DNA of 64,000 nucleotides from Alphaproteobacteria bacterium (lineage in GTDB: Bacteria > Pseudomonadota > Alphaproteobacteria > Sphingomonadales > Sphingomonadaceae). Shown here piece after piece: positions 1 to 9,421 of the stretch. The position numbers and the translations under genes are program-made. Position 1 is the first letter of the stretch; the number at the start of each line of letters is the position of its first letter. Under the pieces are notes generated by a model. That model was not told the origin of the DNA and did no database searches. It worked only from the letters and a program-made list of their open reading frames with translations. Location of the stretch: contig JAFAZW010000062.1 of the NCBI GenBank assembly GCA_019239415.1, positions 62,001 through 126,000 on the forward strand, in the 5' to 3' direction.

Positions 1-3000
1 CAGACCTGCGCGGAGATCGGCTTGGCGCGATCCTCCAGCAGTTGCGCCAGCGTCGGCAACGTGGTGTCGCCCGCCGCCGCGCCGCGCTTCTGGAAGCCGG
101 GGACGAGGAGGTCGCCGAGCGCGACCCCTGCGGGACGGCCGCCGTCGGCGCCGGAGAGGCGGCCGAGCGTGTCGAGGATCGCCGCCTTGCTCGCGATCGC
201 ATAATTGAGCGCCTGGACGGCGGCGGACGGCGTCAGGCGCTCCGCGACGCTGACGGTGCGTTCGACGAGACCGGCGATCGGCAGCTGCGCCTGGATGTCG
301 CGGCGGCCGAAGCGGTCGAGCGCGAGCTGGGAGGCGTTGACGGACAGCGCCGGCGCCTGGACCGGCCGGACGATCGTCGCCGGCAGGATCGCCGGCATCA
401 CCGTCAGGGGCAGCGACCGCACCCCCGGGAGAACGGCCTGGGTCTGCACGGCCGTGGCGATCAGGGGTGTACGCACCAACGTCCGCGCCGGCGGCGCCGG
501 CTGCGAAATCGGCCGGAGCACCGAGGGCCCCGTCATGTTGAGCGTCATGAATTGCGGCTGGAAGACGCGGCTCGGCGCGGCGACGCGCGGCGGCGGCGCG
601 GGCACCGCAAAGACCGGCGGCGCCGCGGGCGCGGGCGGCACCGGCTTGGTGTCGCGCGCCTTGGCGTCGAGCAGGAAGTCGGCGATGCCCTTGGCGGTCG
701 CGCGCGCCCCTTCGTCGCGGACGGCGAGATCGGCGAGGGAGGGCGAGGTGACGAGGCGCGAGGCGGCGTCGGCGCCCAGCATGATCTGGCGGACGCGGTA
801 GATATCGGCGCGGGCGCGCACGAAACCCAGGTCGATCGCGTCGTTCGTCGCCTTGAGGCGGGCGTCGACATGCTGGCAGAAGGCGGCGAGGCCGTCGTCG
901 TCGACGCGGGCGAGCTCGTCGGCGAGGAAGGGCTGGGTCCATTGCGCGCGAAAGTCGTCGAGCGCGCCGGCGCGGCGGACGCCCTTGTCTTCGATCGTGC
1001 CGAAGGCGGGGACGGCGACGTCCTCGCGCCCGGCCACCGGCGCCCACGGCCAGCCGGCGTCCTTCTGCCCAGAGACGCTGAGCGCGGCCCCGGCCGGCGC
1101 GTCGTCGGCGATGTAGGTATAGGTCATGCCCGTGGCGTCGCGCTTGCCGAACGAGCCCCATTCGACCTGGCCGCCCCGCTGCGTGAACTCGACCGCGTTG
1201 ATCGCGAAGCCGTCGAGGCCGCCGCCATCCGCCATCCAGGCATTCGAGGCGGGGATTTCGAGGCGCTGCCAGACGCCGGCTTCCGGAAGCTCGCCCATCT
1301 TGCGCGCGCCGGTGTCGCCGGCGAGCGGGGTGACGTCCGGCGCGCCCCAATAGACGCCGCCATAGACGTCGCCCTTGTCCGGCGCCGTGCCGGTGCCGCG
1401 GCCGACGCGGAGCGCGAGGCCGGTCATCTGCGCGTTCGAGTGGATGCGGACCCAGAACCACAAAGTATCCCCGGCGGCGACCGGCAGGCTGGCATGCGCG
1501 CCCATGATCGCGTGGGTGCGGGACGCGCTCTGCTCGTCGAAGCGGCGGGTGCGCGTGACGTCGACCGGCGTTGCGGTGCGCGGCGGCGGGCTGATCTCGT
1601 CGAGCGGGAGGTCGCGGTCGGGCCAGCCGACGGCGATGCCGGAGACGCTTTCGAGCAGCCGGTCGTAACGCCGCCTTGCCGCCTCGCGCCGCACCAGCCA
1701 GCCGGCGCGGTCGGCCCGCGCGGCCTTGATCGCCTGGACGAAGCGCGGATCCTCCACCTCGGTCTGGAGCAGCCGCGGATCGTAGGCGCTGTCCGGCACC
1801 GGCACGAGCAGGTCCACGAGGTCCGGCGCGCCGCGGTTGAAGCTGGCGAGCGGCGCCGCCTCGCGCACGGCGAGTTCGACGTTGCTGCGCGGGATCGGCA
1901 CCGCCGAGACGGCGTAGCTGCCGGGGAAGAAATGCTGGCGGCGCAGCAGCGGGTCGAACATCGCCTTCGGGAGCAGGCCGACCGGCGGCAGGCGCAGGAA
2001 CGCCGTGCGGAGAGACGCTTCGTCGAGATCCTTCATGTCGATCAGCTGGCCGACGAACTGGTCGATCCGCGCCTGCCACAGCCGCGGCTCGCCGCTGAGC
2101 GGCACGGGCGCGCCGGCGCCGCGGTGGGTGCCGCCGATGCGGGCGACGGCGGCGCGGTCGACGAATCTCAGCTTCCAGCCGTCGTCGAAGGCGACGAGGC
2201 CGAGGGGTAAGCCCCATTCCTCCCACGGGTGCATCTCGCCCGCCATCTGAATCTTCTCATTGTCGAAGACTCGGTAGGCCAAGCGATTGCGCAAAGCGTC
2301 GTCGTCCGGCGGCATGCTGTAATCGGGGCCGTCGCCGATCGCGGCCATTTCCGAGGGCCAGAGGTAGAGGGCGAGGCGGCAGCCGTCGACGCGGCGCAGG
2401 TCGGCATAGGGATCGTCGCGGGGATCGGGCCCGCACGGGTCCGGCGCGCGGCCGGAGATGGTGGCGGTCACCGGTTGGGCGAGCAGAACGGCGACGCGGG
2501 CGAGGCCGGCACCGGCCTTGTTCGCCGCGATGTCCGCCAGAACGGGACCCATCCCTCGCGGCAGGGCGGGGCGGAGGCGGGCGGCCATGCCGGCCCCGTC
2601 GCCATCGCTCTCGCTCCCGCCGACGCCCGGCGCGGGCAGGGGCGGCGGCGCCTTGCCGCCGGCGAGCGCATCGGCCTGGTCGGCGCGGAGGATGACCGGA
2701 AGCGCGCCGAAGGCGAGCCGGCGGCCGGCGGGGAGCGTCACGTCCTCGCCGGAACGGGTGATGCCGAGCCCGGCGCCGAGCTCGAAATAAGCGGCCTCCG
2801 CCGCCGCGCCGATCGCCTTGCGGTCGAGAAATATCTGCAGACCCTCGACGGTGCCCGGAGCGAGGCCGAGCCCGCGCAGCCGCTGCAGGCCGGAGCGGAC
2901 GTCCTGCTCCGCGGTGAGCGCCCGGTCCGAGACGGCGCGTCCGGCGAAGGCATGGATGCGACGCCGCCAGACGCCGGAAACGTCGGGACGGAGCGGCGGG

Positions 3001-3059
3001 TCGACCGCGAGGACATGCTCGTCGGCGAAGGACCGCCTGATCTTGCCGGTGACCTCCAT
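1..3059 (-). CDS. Large eCIS operon protein, 3' end beyond window
   Basis: Open frame of at least 1019 codons from ATG 3059 to the left edge without a stop, so the C-terminus is missing. It lies 20 bp after the previous eCIS gene. Residues about 30-110 hold a degenerate copy of a module also found in the next two upstream genes: LTAEQDV, then GTVEGLQI, then LGAGLGITRSGEDV. The middle has no motif I recognise. The part near the left edge is rich in Pro, Ala and Val (for example PAPAAPPVFAVPAPPPRVAAP), like a flexible linker. Position in the operon suggests a baseplate-periphery or fibre-type component. Its function is not known to me. That this is the coding frame is clear from codon pattern and operon continuity; the role is inference. 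Confidence 0.75.
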   Translation of the reverse strand, partial: MEVTGKIRRSFADEHVLAVDPPLRPDVSGVWRRRIHAFAGRAVSDRALTAEQDVRSGLQRLRGLGLAPGTVEGLQIFLDRKAIGAAAEAAYFELGAGLGITRSGEDVTLPAGRRLAFGALPVILRADQADALAGGKAPPPLPAPGVGGSESDGDGAGMAARLRPALPRGMGPVLADIAANKAGAGLARVAVLLAQPVTATISGRAPDPCGPDPRDDPYADLRRVDGCRLALYLWPSEMAAIGDGPDYSMPPDDDALRNRLAYRVFDNEKIQMAGEMHPWEEWGLPLGLVAFDDGWKLRFVDRAAVARIGGTHRGAGAPVPLSGEPRLWQARIDQFVGQLIDMKDLDEASLRTAFLRLPPVGLLPKAMFDPLLRRQHFFPGSYAVSAVPIPRSNVELAVREAAPLASFNRGAPDLVDLLVPVPDSAYDPRLLQTEVEDPRFVQAIKAARADRAGWLVRREAARRRYDRLLESVSGIAVGWPDRDLPLDEISPPPRTATPVDVTRTRRFDEQSASRTHAIMGAHASLPVAAGDTLWFWVRIHSNAQMTGLALRVGRGTGTAPDKGDVYGGVYWGAPDVTPLAGDTGARKMGELPEAGVWQRLEIPASNAWMADGGGLDGFAINAVEFTQRGGQVEWGSFGKRDATGMTYTYIADDAPAGAALSVSGQKDAGWPWAPVAGREDVAVPAFGTIEDKGVRRAGALDDFRAQWTQPFLADELARVDDDGLAAFCQHVDARLKATNDAIDLGFVRARADIYRVRQIMLGADAASRLVTSPSLADLAVRDEGARATAKGIADFLLDAKARDTKPVPPAPAAPPVFAVPAPPPRVAAPSRVFQPQFMTLNMTGPSVLRPISQPAPPARTLVRTPLIATAVQTQAVLPGVRSLPLTVMPAILPATIVRPVQAPALSVNASQLALDRFGRRDIQAQLPIAGLVERTVSVAERLTPSAAVQALNYAIASKAAILDTLGRLSGADGGRPAGVALGDLLVPGFQKRGAAAGDTTLPTLAQLLEDRAKPISAQV

Positions 3060-3079
3060 CGGGCCTCTCCCCTTGCGCC

Positions 3080-5209
3080 TCAGCGCATCTTGCCGATGAG
3101 CGCATCAAGCGCGCCCGCGTCCTGTTTGCCGGCCGCGTCCTTGAGAAGAGCGGCGAAATCGTCCGCCTGCTCCCCGGGTATGGCGCGGAAGGCCGCGTCG
3201 AGGTCGAGCGCCCGGCCGGTGCCGCCGAGCCACACTGCGTCCTTGACGCTCGGCCAGTCCTTGCCGAGGGACTGGCGGGCCCGAGCGAGGCCCTCGCCGA
3301 GATGCGGGCCGGAATAATCCTCGGCGATGTCGAGCACCTCGGCGGTGCTGAGCCCGAGCGGCGTGTCCTCGCGGCCGGCGGTGGAGGCGCCGAGCGCCGT
3401 CGCCAGCGCGATGCGGGTGAGGCCGATCCGCGCCGCCGCAAGGCTGGGCGGGACGATGCCGGTATTGCCCGCAGGGAGGGTGGCGGGCGCCGCCGTGGCT
3501 TCGGGGGCGGCGGCGCGCTCGAGATCGCTGACCACCGCCGCCGTGAGGATGTCCGACTCCGCGACCTGCGGCGCGCCCAGCAACGCGAGCGCCCGCGCCG
3601 CCGCCTGCGGGGTCGCCTTCCCGTCGACCGCCGCGACCCGCTTGGTGAGGCCGAGCCGGTCGAGATTGGCGGCGACGATGTTGCCGGTGACGATGTCGTC
3701 GCCGGCGAGCGCCACGGCCGCGCCGATGCCACGGCTGCGATAGGCGACGGCGCGCCGGCGGCTGTACCAGACCAGCGGCGGCTGCCCCTCGCCGTGGGGG
3801 AGCGCCGCGACCGCTTCCTGGAATGCGGCGTGCCAGGCATTGGTCTTCAGCGCTTCGGCGTCGGCCTGGCGCTGCGCCTCGGCGTCGCGCTCCGCCGCCT
3901 CGGCCGCCTTGATGCGGCGGTCGGAGATGCGGGCGAGGAGGTCGAGGGCGGGCTGCGCGCCCGGCGCGCCGGGATTGGCCGGCACGGGCATGGTGTCTCC
4001 CGGCAGCGAGGCCGCGAAGCGCTGGTAGCGCGCGCGCGTGACCGGCACGAGGATCAGGATCCCGGTCCCCTGCAGCGCGTCCGCGCCGGCGTCGAGGTCG
4101 ACCGGCGGCAGCGCGAGCGACTCCTCGACGACCGCCCCGATCTCGTCGGTCGGGACGAAGGCGAGGTCCACGGCCACGGTCGGCGGGAAGTAGATCTGCC
4201 GGAAGCCCAGCGGGTCCGGCTGCACGGCGGCCGCCGGCATCTGGCCGGCGGGCGGGAGCAGCCCGAACTGCCGGGCCGCCGGGAAGACCGGCGCCGGCCC
4301 CCGCGCCTGCATGTCGACGAGCAGGTCGACGAGATGCGCCCGATGCTGGGCGATATGGGCTTCGGCGAGGCTGCGGGGCCGGGCCGCGAAGCCGGCGTCG
4401 ACGACGGCGCTGCCGGCGCTGCGGCGGCGGACCATGTCGACGTCGATCCAGCGGACGGCGCCGCGCTCGAGGGCGATCATCGCCAGCGGCAGCGCGTCCT
4501 GCGGGACGCCGCGCCCGCCGCCGCGCTGCAGGAAGATGTCGCGCGCGGCGTGGCGCCGCGCCTCGCCGAGGTTCGCCGAGCCGCGATGCTCGGGGTAGGG
4601 GATGAGCGTGACGGCGGTCGCCTCGATGATGTCGCCGTCCTCGAACGTGCGCTGGCCGCTCAGCGTCCGCGGATAGGAGGCGATCGGGTTGGCCGTGAAC
4701 TCGACCGAGCGCAGCGCCAGGATGAACAGGCCGGTGTGGCGGCCGACCGGCACGCGCGGCTCCTCGCTGAGGCCGAGCGCGGCGTCGAGCTGGCGCGTCG
4801 AGGGCAGGTCCATCAGCGGCACGTCGCGCACCGTCGAGACCATGACGAGGTCGCCCGAAGGAGTGAGGCCGAGGCCCGGCTGGATGCGGATGGTCTGGCC
4901 GCGCGCCAGCGGCATGGTCCTGACCTCGAGCCCCTCGATGATGCCGGTGCCCGCGGCGCGCGCCATGTCGGCCTGGCGCTGCCGGACATAATCCTGGTCG
5001 CGCGTCAGGTCGGCGCCGGTGAGGAAGCGGCCGTCGAAGTAACGCGGCCGGCTGCGCAGGCCGTCGAGGATCAGCGGCCCCGTGGAGAGCTGGTCCTCGA
5101 TGGTCCCGCGGGCGACCATGTCGACGGCGCGGCCGGCGGCGCGGGCGATCTCGGCTTCGTCCATCACCTCGATGGCGATGCGGTCGGCGGGGCTGGAGAG
5201 GTCGTTCAT
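3080..5209 (-). CDS. eCIS-associated protein with N-terminal YF-GRFLT-DL module (709 aa)
   Basis: A 709-residue protein of the eCIS operon, starting 13 bp after its upstream neighbour. Residues about 50-130 carry the module YFDGRFLTGADLTRDQDY, GTGIIEGLEV, IQPGLGLTPSGDLV, which recurs in many phage-tail-like clusters and in both flanking genes. After this come long Ala/Glu-rich, probably helical stretches (for example around residues 420-460, with repeated AEAAERDAEAQRQ) and a C-terminal half with no motif I can name. There is no signal peptide or membrane segment. Likely a baseplate-periphery or fibre-linked protein, judged only from position and the shared module. Confidence 0.75.
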   Translation of the reverse strand: MNDLSSPADRIAIEVMDEAEIARAAGRAVDMVARGTIEDQLSTGPLILDGLRSRPRYFDGRFLTGADLTRDQDYVRQRQADMARAAGTGIIEGLEVRTMPLARGQTIRIQPGLGLTPSGDLVMVSTVRDVPLMDLPSTRQLDAALGLSEEPRVPVGRHTGLFILALRSVEFTANPIASYPRTLSGQRTFEDGDIIEATAVTLIPYPEHRGSANLGEARRHAARDIFLQRGGGRGVPQDALPLAMIALERGAVRWIDVDMVRRRSAGSAVVDAGFAARPRSLAEAHIAQHRAHLVDLLVDMQARGPAPVFPAARQFGLLPPAGQMPAAAVQPDPLGFRQIYFPPTVAVDLAFVPTDEIGAVVEESLALPPVDLDAGADALQGTGILILVPVTRARYQRFAASLPGDTMPVPANPGAPGAQPALDLLARISDRRIKAAEAAERDAEAQRQADAEALKTNAWHAAFQEAVAALPHGEGQPPLVWYSRRRAVAYRSRGIGAAVALAGDDIVTGNIVAANLDRLGLTKRVAAVDGKATPQAAARALALLGAPQVAESDILTAAVVSDLERAAAPEATAAPATLPAGNTGIVPPSLAAARIGLTRIALATALGASTAGREDTPLGLSTAEVLDIAEDYSGPHLGEGLARARQSLGKDWPSVKDAVWLGGTGRALDLDAAFRAIPGEQADDFAALLKDAAGKQDAGALDALIGKMR

Positions 5210-5221
5210 GGACGCATTCCT

Positions 5222-6118
5222 CTAGGGTTCGACGAGCGGTGCGGCGGCGGGCGCGAGGCCGAGCCACTTGCCGGGGAGGTAGATGAAAGGCCTGAGGCCG
5301 TTGTCGACGCGGGTCCGCTTGGTGAGGTCGAGCACCGGGCGGGTGCCGGTCGGCGCGTCGGCGGCGAGGGTGACGGGGATCGCGACGCGGGCGAGGAGGA
5401 CGGCGCTGAGATCGTTGCCCTCGACATGCTCCTGGAGCGGCTGCGGACCGTCATTGGCGCCGCCGGCGACGCCGGTGTCGAAGGCGCCGAGCACGGCCGC
5501 GAGCTTGTCCTCGGCCTTGGCATTGGGGGCCGGCCAGAAATTGGCCGGGGACGGGATGTCCCCGGGCCCGCCCTCGGCGCGCGGCACCAGGGTGAGCTGG
5601 GGCTGTTCGGCGAGGCGCGCGGGGACGAGAGCGTCGAGCGCGTCGAACGGACCGCTGGCGAAGCTCGGCGTCTTGCCGCGGCCGCAATCCGCGGCGGAGA
5701 GGAAGACGTCGGCGACCACCGCCACGTCGAGCGGCGTGCGCGGCTTGCGCTGGATGGCGGACCGCAGCAACGCCGTGTCCTGCGCCGCGAACCAGCGGGC
5801 GAGGCGGAGGCAATAGGGCTCGTCGATCTGGATCAGCCGCCCCAGCCGGTCCAGCGCAAGGCCCGGGTCGACGTGGATCTCCAGCTGCGCGTCCTTCTCG
5901 GCCGGCGCGCGGACGCGCAGCCCCGCGATGGTTCCGAAGCCGACCAGGTGGCGCAGCGCCATGGCGAGGCGGCCGCGATGATAGGTCTGCTCGTCCTGGA
6001 AATCCTCAGCCTGGAGGAGCACGCCGGTCGCGTAATTGACCCGCTCCGCGCGCAGCCCGGCGGCGGCAAGGGGATCGGGGACGGTCGGGGCGGGAGCGCT
6101 GGCCATGGGCTCATCCAT
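5222..6118 (-). CDS. eCIS-associated protein with GVLL-EDF--EQ-YH module (298 aa)
   Basis: A 298-residue protein whose ATG at 6118 overlaps the stop of the previous gene. Residues about 28-100 contain the best copy of the module shared by the last three genes of the visible operon: YATGVLLQAEDFQDEQTYH, GTIAGLRV, and VDPGLALDRLGRLIQID. This pattern is common in large proteins of phage-tail-like and eCIS clusters. The rest is predicted soluble, with mixed beta content and no enzyme motif. It most likely helps connect peripheral or fibre proteins to the baseplate. That role is inferred from context, not shown by the sequence. Confidence 0.78.
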   Translation of the reverse strand: MDEPMASAPAPTVPDPLAAAGLRAERVNYATGVLLQAEDFQDEQTYHRGRLAMALRHLVGFGTIAGLRVRAPAEKDAQLEIHVDPGLALDRLGRLIQIDEPYCLRLARWFAAQDTALLRSAIQRKPRTPLDVAVVADVFLSAADCGRGKTPSFASGPFDALDALVPARLAEQPQLTLVPRAEGGPGDIPSPANFWPAPNAKAEDKLAAVLGAFDTGVAGGANDGPQPLQEHVEGNDLSAVLLARVAIPVTLAADAPTGTRPVLDLTKRTRVDNGLRPFIYLPGKWLGLAPAAAPLVEP

Positions 6119-6410
6119 TGGTTCGGGTGCGGAGACGGTTGAGGAGGTTCGGATCGAGGACGACCGTCTTGTCGATGCCGAAGCGACCCCCGCCGGGGGG
6201 CGGCGGCGGCGGCGGTTGGTTCGGCGGTGGCGGCGGCGGCGGCGGGTTCAGAACGGTGACCAGGAGCTGCGCGGGGACGCTCGCATTGTCCGAATCGTCG
6301 ACCACGACGAGCTCGAACCGGTAAGAGCCGGGGGCGAGCCGGTTCTCGACCAGCAAGGCCGGCGAGGCACTCGCGAAGGGCTGTCCAGGCGTCAGCACCG
6401 GCATCGTCAT
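6111..6410 (-). CDS. Small Ig-like protein with polyproline stalk
   Basis: A 99-residue protein. Residues about 20-55 form a single beta-sandwich-like unit containing FELVVVDDSDNAS and QLLVTVL, a close paralogue of the unit in the gene just upstream (FQLVVVDDSGNIS ... LSVTIV). It is followed by two runs of eight and seven prolines separated by NQ, and a short basic tail. The start overlaps the upstream stop by 4 bp. The fold resembles Ig/cadherin-type decoration or adhesion units, and the proline runs would act as a stiff spacer. A fibre-tip or surface-decoration role in the injection system is plausible but unproven. Confidence 0.7.
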   Translation of the reverse strand: MTMPVLTPGQPFASASPALLVENRLAPGSYRFELVVVDDSDNASVPAQLLVTVLNPPPPPPPPNQPPPPPPPGGGRFGIDKTVVLDPNLLNRLRTRTNG

Positions 6411-6742
6411 CCCCGGTCGAGCAAAGTGAAGCGATATTCCTTGACCTTGCCCGGCGGGTTGTCGGTCGAGTGGATGCCGGAGAGGATGAAGGGCTGACCG
6501 AACGGCACCTTGGCGTCGAGCACCTTGCCCGCCCGGTCGACCACCTCGAGCACCGCCGTCGGCTTCTCCGTGTCGACGATGGTCACCGACAGGAAGGCGG
6601 GGTCGGAGATGTTACCGGAATCGTCGACCACAACCAGCTGGAACATGTGCTTGCCGAGCGGCAGCGGGTTGGCGGCGGTGACGTCGACGGTGACCGTCGG
6701 GTCCGCCTGGACCACCGGCACGTTGACCTTGAACTCAGCCAT
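6407..6742 (-). CDS. Small Ig-like protein of the eCIS operon
   Basis: A 111-residue protein with a good ribosome-binding site (GAAGGAG 7 bp before ATG 6742). The N-terminal half has the pattern LPLGKHMFQLVVVDDSGN then FLSVTIVD, typical of one Ig-like or cadherin-like beta-sandwich. The C-terminal half (KPTAVLEV ... PFILSGIHSTD) may form a second strand set. It is a paralogue of the next gene but lacks the proline stalk. No signal peptide is present, as expected for a component assembled in the cytoplasm. Likely a small baseplate-periphery or decoration protein; this is inference. Confidence 0.72.
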   Translation of the reverse strand: MAEFKVNVPVVQADPTVTVDVTAANPLPLGKHMFQLVVVDDSGNISDPAFLSVTIVDTEKPTAVLEVVDRAGKVLDAKVPFGQPFILSGIHSTDNPPGKVKEYRFTLLDRG

Positions 6743-6769
6743 GGTTCGTCTCCTTCGCGGCCATCGCCG

Positions 6770-9421
6770 TCACTCCCAGGTCCAGATGTGGCGCTCGACC
6801 CGCCGCCCCTCGGCGGCGCGCGAGCGGAGCGCGCTGATGGTGAAGCCGGTGCCGCTCCAGGCCTGGGGCGGACCGTCGGCGCGGGCGATGGGACGCGCGG
6901 CCGCCGGGCCGTCGGCGCGCGGGTCGAGACCGCCGGAGCCCATCACCTGGTCGCCGCGCCCGACGACCGTCCGGCCTACCCGGACGGGCCGTATCGGCGC
7001 CGTCTCGCCGAGCCAGGAATCGACGCCGACCAGGGCGGAGGCGCCGACGATGAGCGGATCGCGCGCCTGCAGCAGATGGGGCTCGACATGGGCGGGAATC
7101 GCCTCCGCAACGACATCCTGGAGCCGGCGCATCTCGGCGGGATCGTCGATGCCGCGGACGAGGATCAGGACGCTGTGGGCGAGGCGGGCGTAGAAGCGGA
7201 TGACCGCCTCGGTGTCGGCGCGGCCGCGGTCGATCTCGGGCCGATAGAGGGCGAACAGCTCGTCGCGGGCCTGGTCGCCGAGGATCAGGGTGTCGCCGAC
7301 GAAGCTGTTGCCGGACGCCGACAGGCCGAGGGTGAGCGGGTCCTGCTCGTCGGACAGGTCGGCGCCGAGAATGGTGGCGAAGGTGCGGCGCAGGCGGAAG
7401 CCTTCGACGATGACGATGTCGCCGCGCGTCACCGCGCCGCCGGCGAGGAGGGCAAGCGCTCCCGACGTGTCGGCGCCCAGCGCCAGCGCACGCAGCGTCG
7501 CGCCGCCCATGCGGGCGAGGGCGGCGGTTCCGGGGCGCGGCGGCGTGTGGCCGGGCGCGGCGGTGCCGCCGGTGACGAACAGGCCTCCCGTCGCCAGCTC
7601 GAGCGCGGCGGCGAGGCCGCCGAGCGTGCCGTTCAATCCCGCCGTGTAGGGCGCCGCGAGGAGGGCCTGGCGCAGGCGGGCGGGGCTGTCGTGCGGCTGG
7701 GCGGCGACCCCGATCCACTGGCCTAGCCACGGCAGGGCCGCGTCCGGCGCCGCGGCCGGATCGGTCAGCAGGAAGGCGCGGGCGATCCTCCCTTCGGCCT
7801 CGGTGAGTGCACCCTCGAACAGCCCGAGGAAGCGTTCCATGAAGTCGTGCGGAGTGGCGGCGCCCGGGGCGAGCGCGTCGCTCCCGCCGAGCGGCTCGCG
7901 ATAGAAAGCGGGGAGGTAGCGGTCGCGGTAGGAGAAGCGCCGGGCATAGGCGCGCATCGCGGCCAGCTCCGGCGACGCCTGACTGTCGCCGGTGAGCCGG
8001 ACATGGAGCCAGAGGTAACGGCCGGTGACGCGCCGTACCTTCGTCCCGCCGCGCTGGAGGAGGAGCGTGAACAGCCCGGCCCGGTCCGCCTGGGGCGCGC
8101 AGGCGAGCAGCGGCGGCGCGAAGGCAATTTCCGAGGGGGCGTCGCACCAGGCGGCGCGGGGCACGCCGTCGGGTTGCGGCGCGGCCCCGACGCGGTGCGG
8201 CGCCCAGTCGGGCGCATCCTTCGCGCCGGGCAGCGGCGGCACCGCGCGATCGTCGCGGGCGCACGCGGCGATCTCGATCGTCCCGTGCGCCGGCACCGCC
8301 GCCTCGACGTAGAGGCGATGCCAGACGCAGCCGACCATGCCGCTGTCGATCGGTCCGACGAGCACGGTCCCCTCCCGGCCGTAACGACCGCCGGAGAGGC
8401 CGCGCAGCGGCAGCAGGGATTCGCCGGCGCGGTAGAGCGGCTGCGGCGCCGGGGCATTGCAGAACTTGCCGGGCAGGGCGCCGATCAGCGGGTGGACCCG
8501 TCCGTCCGGCAGAAGGTGGGCGTCGGCCTGGGGCGCGAGGTCCAACGGGTAGACGAAGGCCTGCGGCGCGAGCGTCTTGCCGTCGGTCGCCAGGACTGCC
8601 GCCTCCGCCTCGCCGATCCACGCCACCGAGACCGGGAAGCGCAGCCCGGCGAGCCGGAAACGGAGCACGAGCCCCGCTTCCTCGAGCGTGAACAAGGCGG
8701 CGTCGGCACCGGCTTCCCAGGCAAGGAGAGCGAGCCGCCCCCGCAGCGAGGCGGCGAGGGCGACGGCGTCGAACCGCGCCGGCAGCCGGCCGCCGCGCGC
8801 GAGGATCAGGCGGGGCGGGTCGCGGTTCGGGTCGACCGGCGCGAAGCGGCTCGGCTCCGGCTCCGACAGCCCCTGGACGCGGAGCGGGCGCCCGGCGACA
8901 CGGGCGAGGCGGCGGGTCGTCTTGTCGAAAGCCCAGGCGCCGCCCGCGGCCCGCGGCGCGACGAGGTCGGCGCGGAAGCCGTCGCGCTTCGCCTCGCCGG
9001 CGGGCCATCGGCCGCGCAGATCCTTCATCACCACGGCGCCGTCGCGGGCGGCGTAGAGGACCGAGTCCGGCCCCAGCGCGAAATCGGTCGGCGCGACGAC
9101 GCTCGGCGGGTCCGGCACGGGGAGCGGGAGGTCGACCGCCCCGGGCAGGAAGCCGGACGCCTTGAGCTGCCGCTCGCCCGCGTCCCACCAGGCGACGCCG
9201 CCCATGCCGTCCGCCACCGGCGACGGCGCGGCCGCGAGGAGTCGGGCGAAGGTCTCGTCCTCGGCGATCGCCGGCGCCTCCAGCGCCCGCGCGAGGAGGA
9301 CATGGCCGGCCTCGTCCTTGAAGTGGAGGCCGGTGGCGACGTTGGGCGGGGCGCTCGCCGGCGACAGGCCGAAGGCGGCGCGGCCGGCGATCTGCCAGAA
9401 GGGGAGGCCGTTGACGTCCAT
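6770..9421 (-). CDS. Phage tail protein I-like baseplate component (TIGR02242-like)
   Basis: An 883-residue protein whose ATG overlaps the stop of the baseplate J gene (ATGA). The C-terminal third resembles the phage tail domain family TIGR02242: YLPAFYREPLGG, then DFMERFLGLFEGALTEAEGRI, then ALPWLGQWIGV and LLAAPYTAGLNGTLGGLAAALELATGG. The N-terminal two thirds look beta-rich, with repeated short sheet-like segments, possibly a propeller or sandwich array. In related clusters this protein follows the J-like protein and completes the baseplate wedge (compare Afp12/Pvc12). Family assignment is from remembered motifs. The start at 9421 is preferred because of the overlap. Confidence 0.85.
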   Translation of the reverse strand: MDVNGLPFWQIAGRAAFGLSPASAPPNVATGLHFKDEAGHVLLARALEAPAIAEDETFARLLAAAPSPVADGMGGVAWWDAGERQLKASGFLPGAVDLPLPVPDPPSVVAPTDFALGPDSVLYAARDGAVVMKDLRGRWPAGEAKRDGFRADLVAPRAAGGAWAFDKTTRRLARVAGRPLRVQGLSEPEPSRFAPVDPNRDPPRLILARGGRLPARFDAVALAASLRGRLALLAWEAGADAALFTLEEAGLVLRFRLAGLRFPVSVAWIGEAEAAVLATDGKTLAPQAFVYPLDLAPQADAHLLPDGRVHPLIGALPGKFCNAPAPQPLYRAGESLLPLRGLSGGRYGREGTVLVGPIDSGMVGCVWHRLYVEAAVPAHGTIEIAACARDDRAVPPLPGAKDAPDWAPHRVGAAPQPDGVPRAAWCDAPSEIAFAPPLLACAPQADRAGLFTLLLQRGGTKVRRVTGRYLWLHVRLTGDSQASPELAAMRAYARRFSYRDRYLPAFYREPLGGSDALAPGAATPHDFMERFLGLFEGALTEAEGRIARAFLLTDPAAAPDAALPWLGQWIGVAAQPHDSPARLRQALLAAPYTAGLNGTLGGLAAALELATGGLFVTGGTAAPGHTPPRPGTAALARMGGATLRALALGADTSGALALLAGGAVTRGDIVIVEGFRLRRTFATILGADLSDEQDPLTLGLSASGNSFVGDTLILGDQARDELFALYRPEIDRGRADTEAVIRFYARLAHSVLILVRGIDDPAEMRRLQDVVAEAIPAHVEPHLLQARDPLIVGASALVGVDSWLGETAPIRPVRVGRTVVGRGDQVMGSGGLDPRADGPAAARPIARADGPPQAWSGTGFTISALRSRAAEGRRVERHIWTWE

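Noticed and set aside
42-2210. Long open frame on the plus strand at the left edge
   Set aside because: It is antisense to the incomplete eCIS gene read from 3059. Its Arg-rich, motif-free product is typical of shadow frames in high-GC DNA.
3302-6142. 946-codon plus-strand frame
   Set aside because: Antisense to three well-supported eCIS genes; composition is that of a shadow frame.
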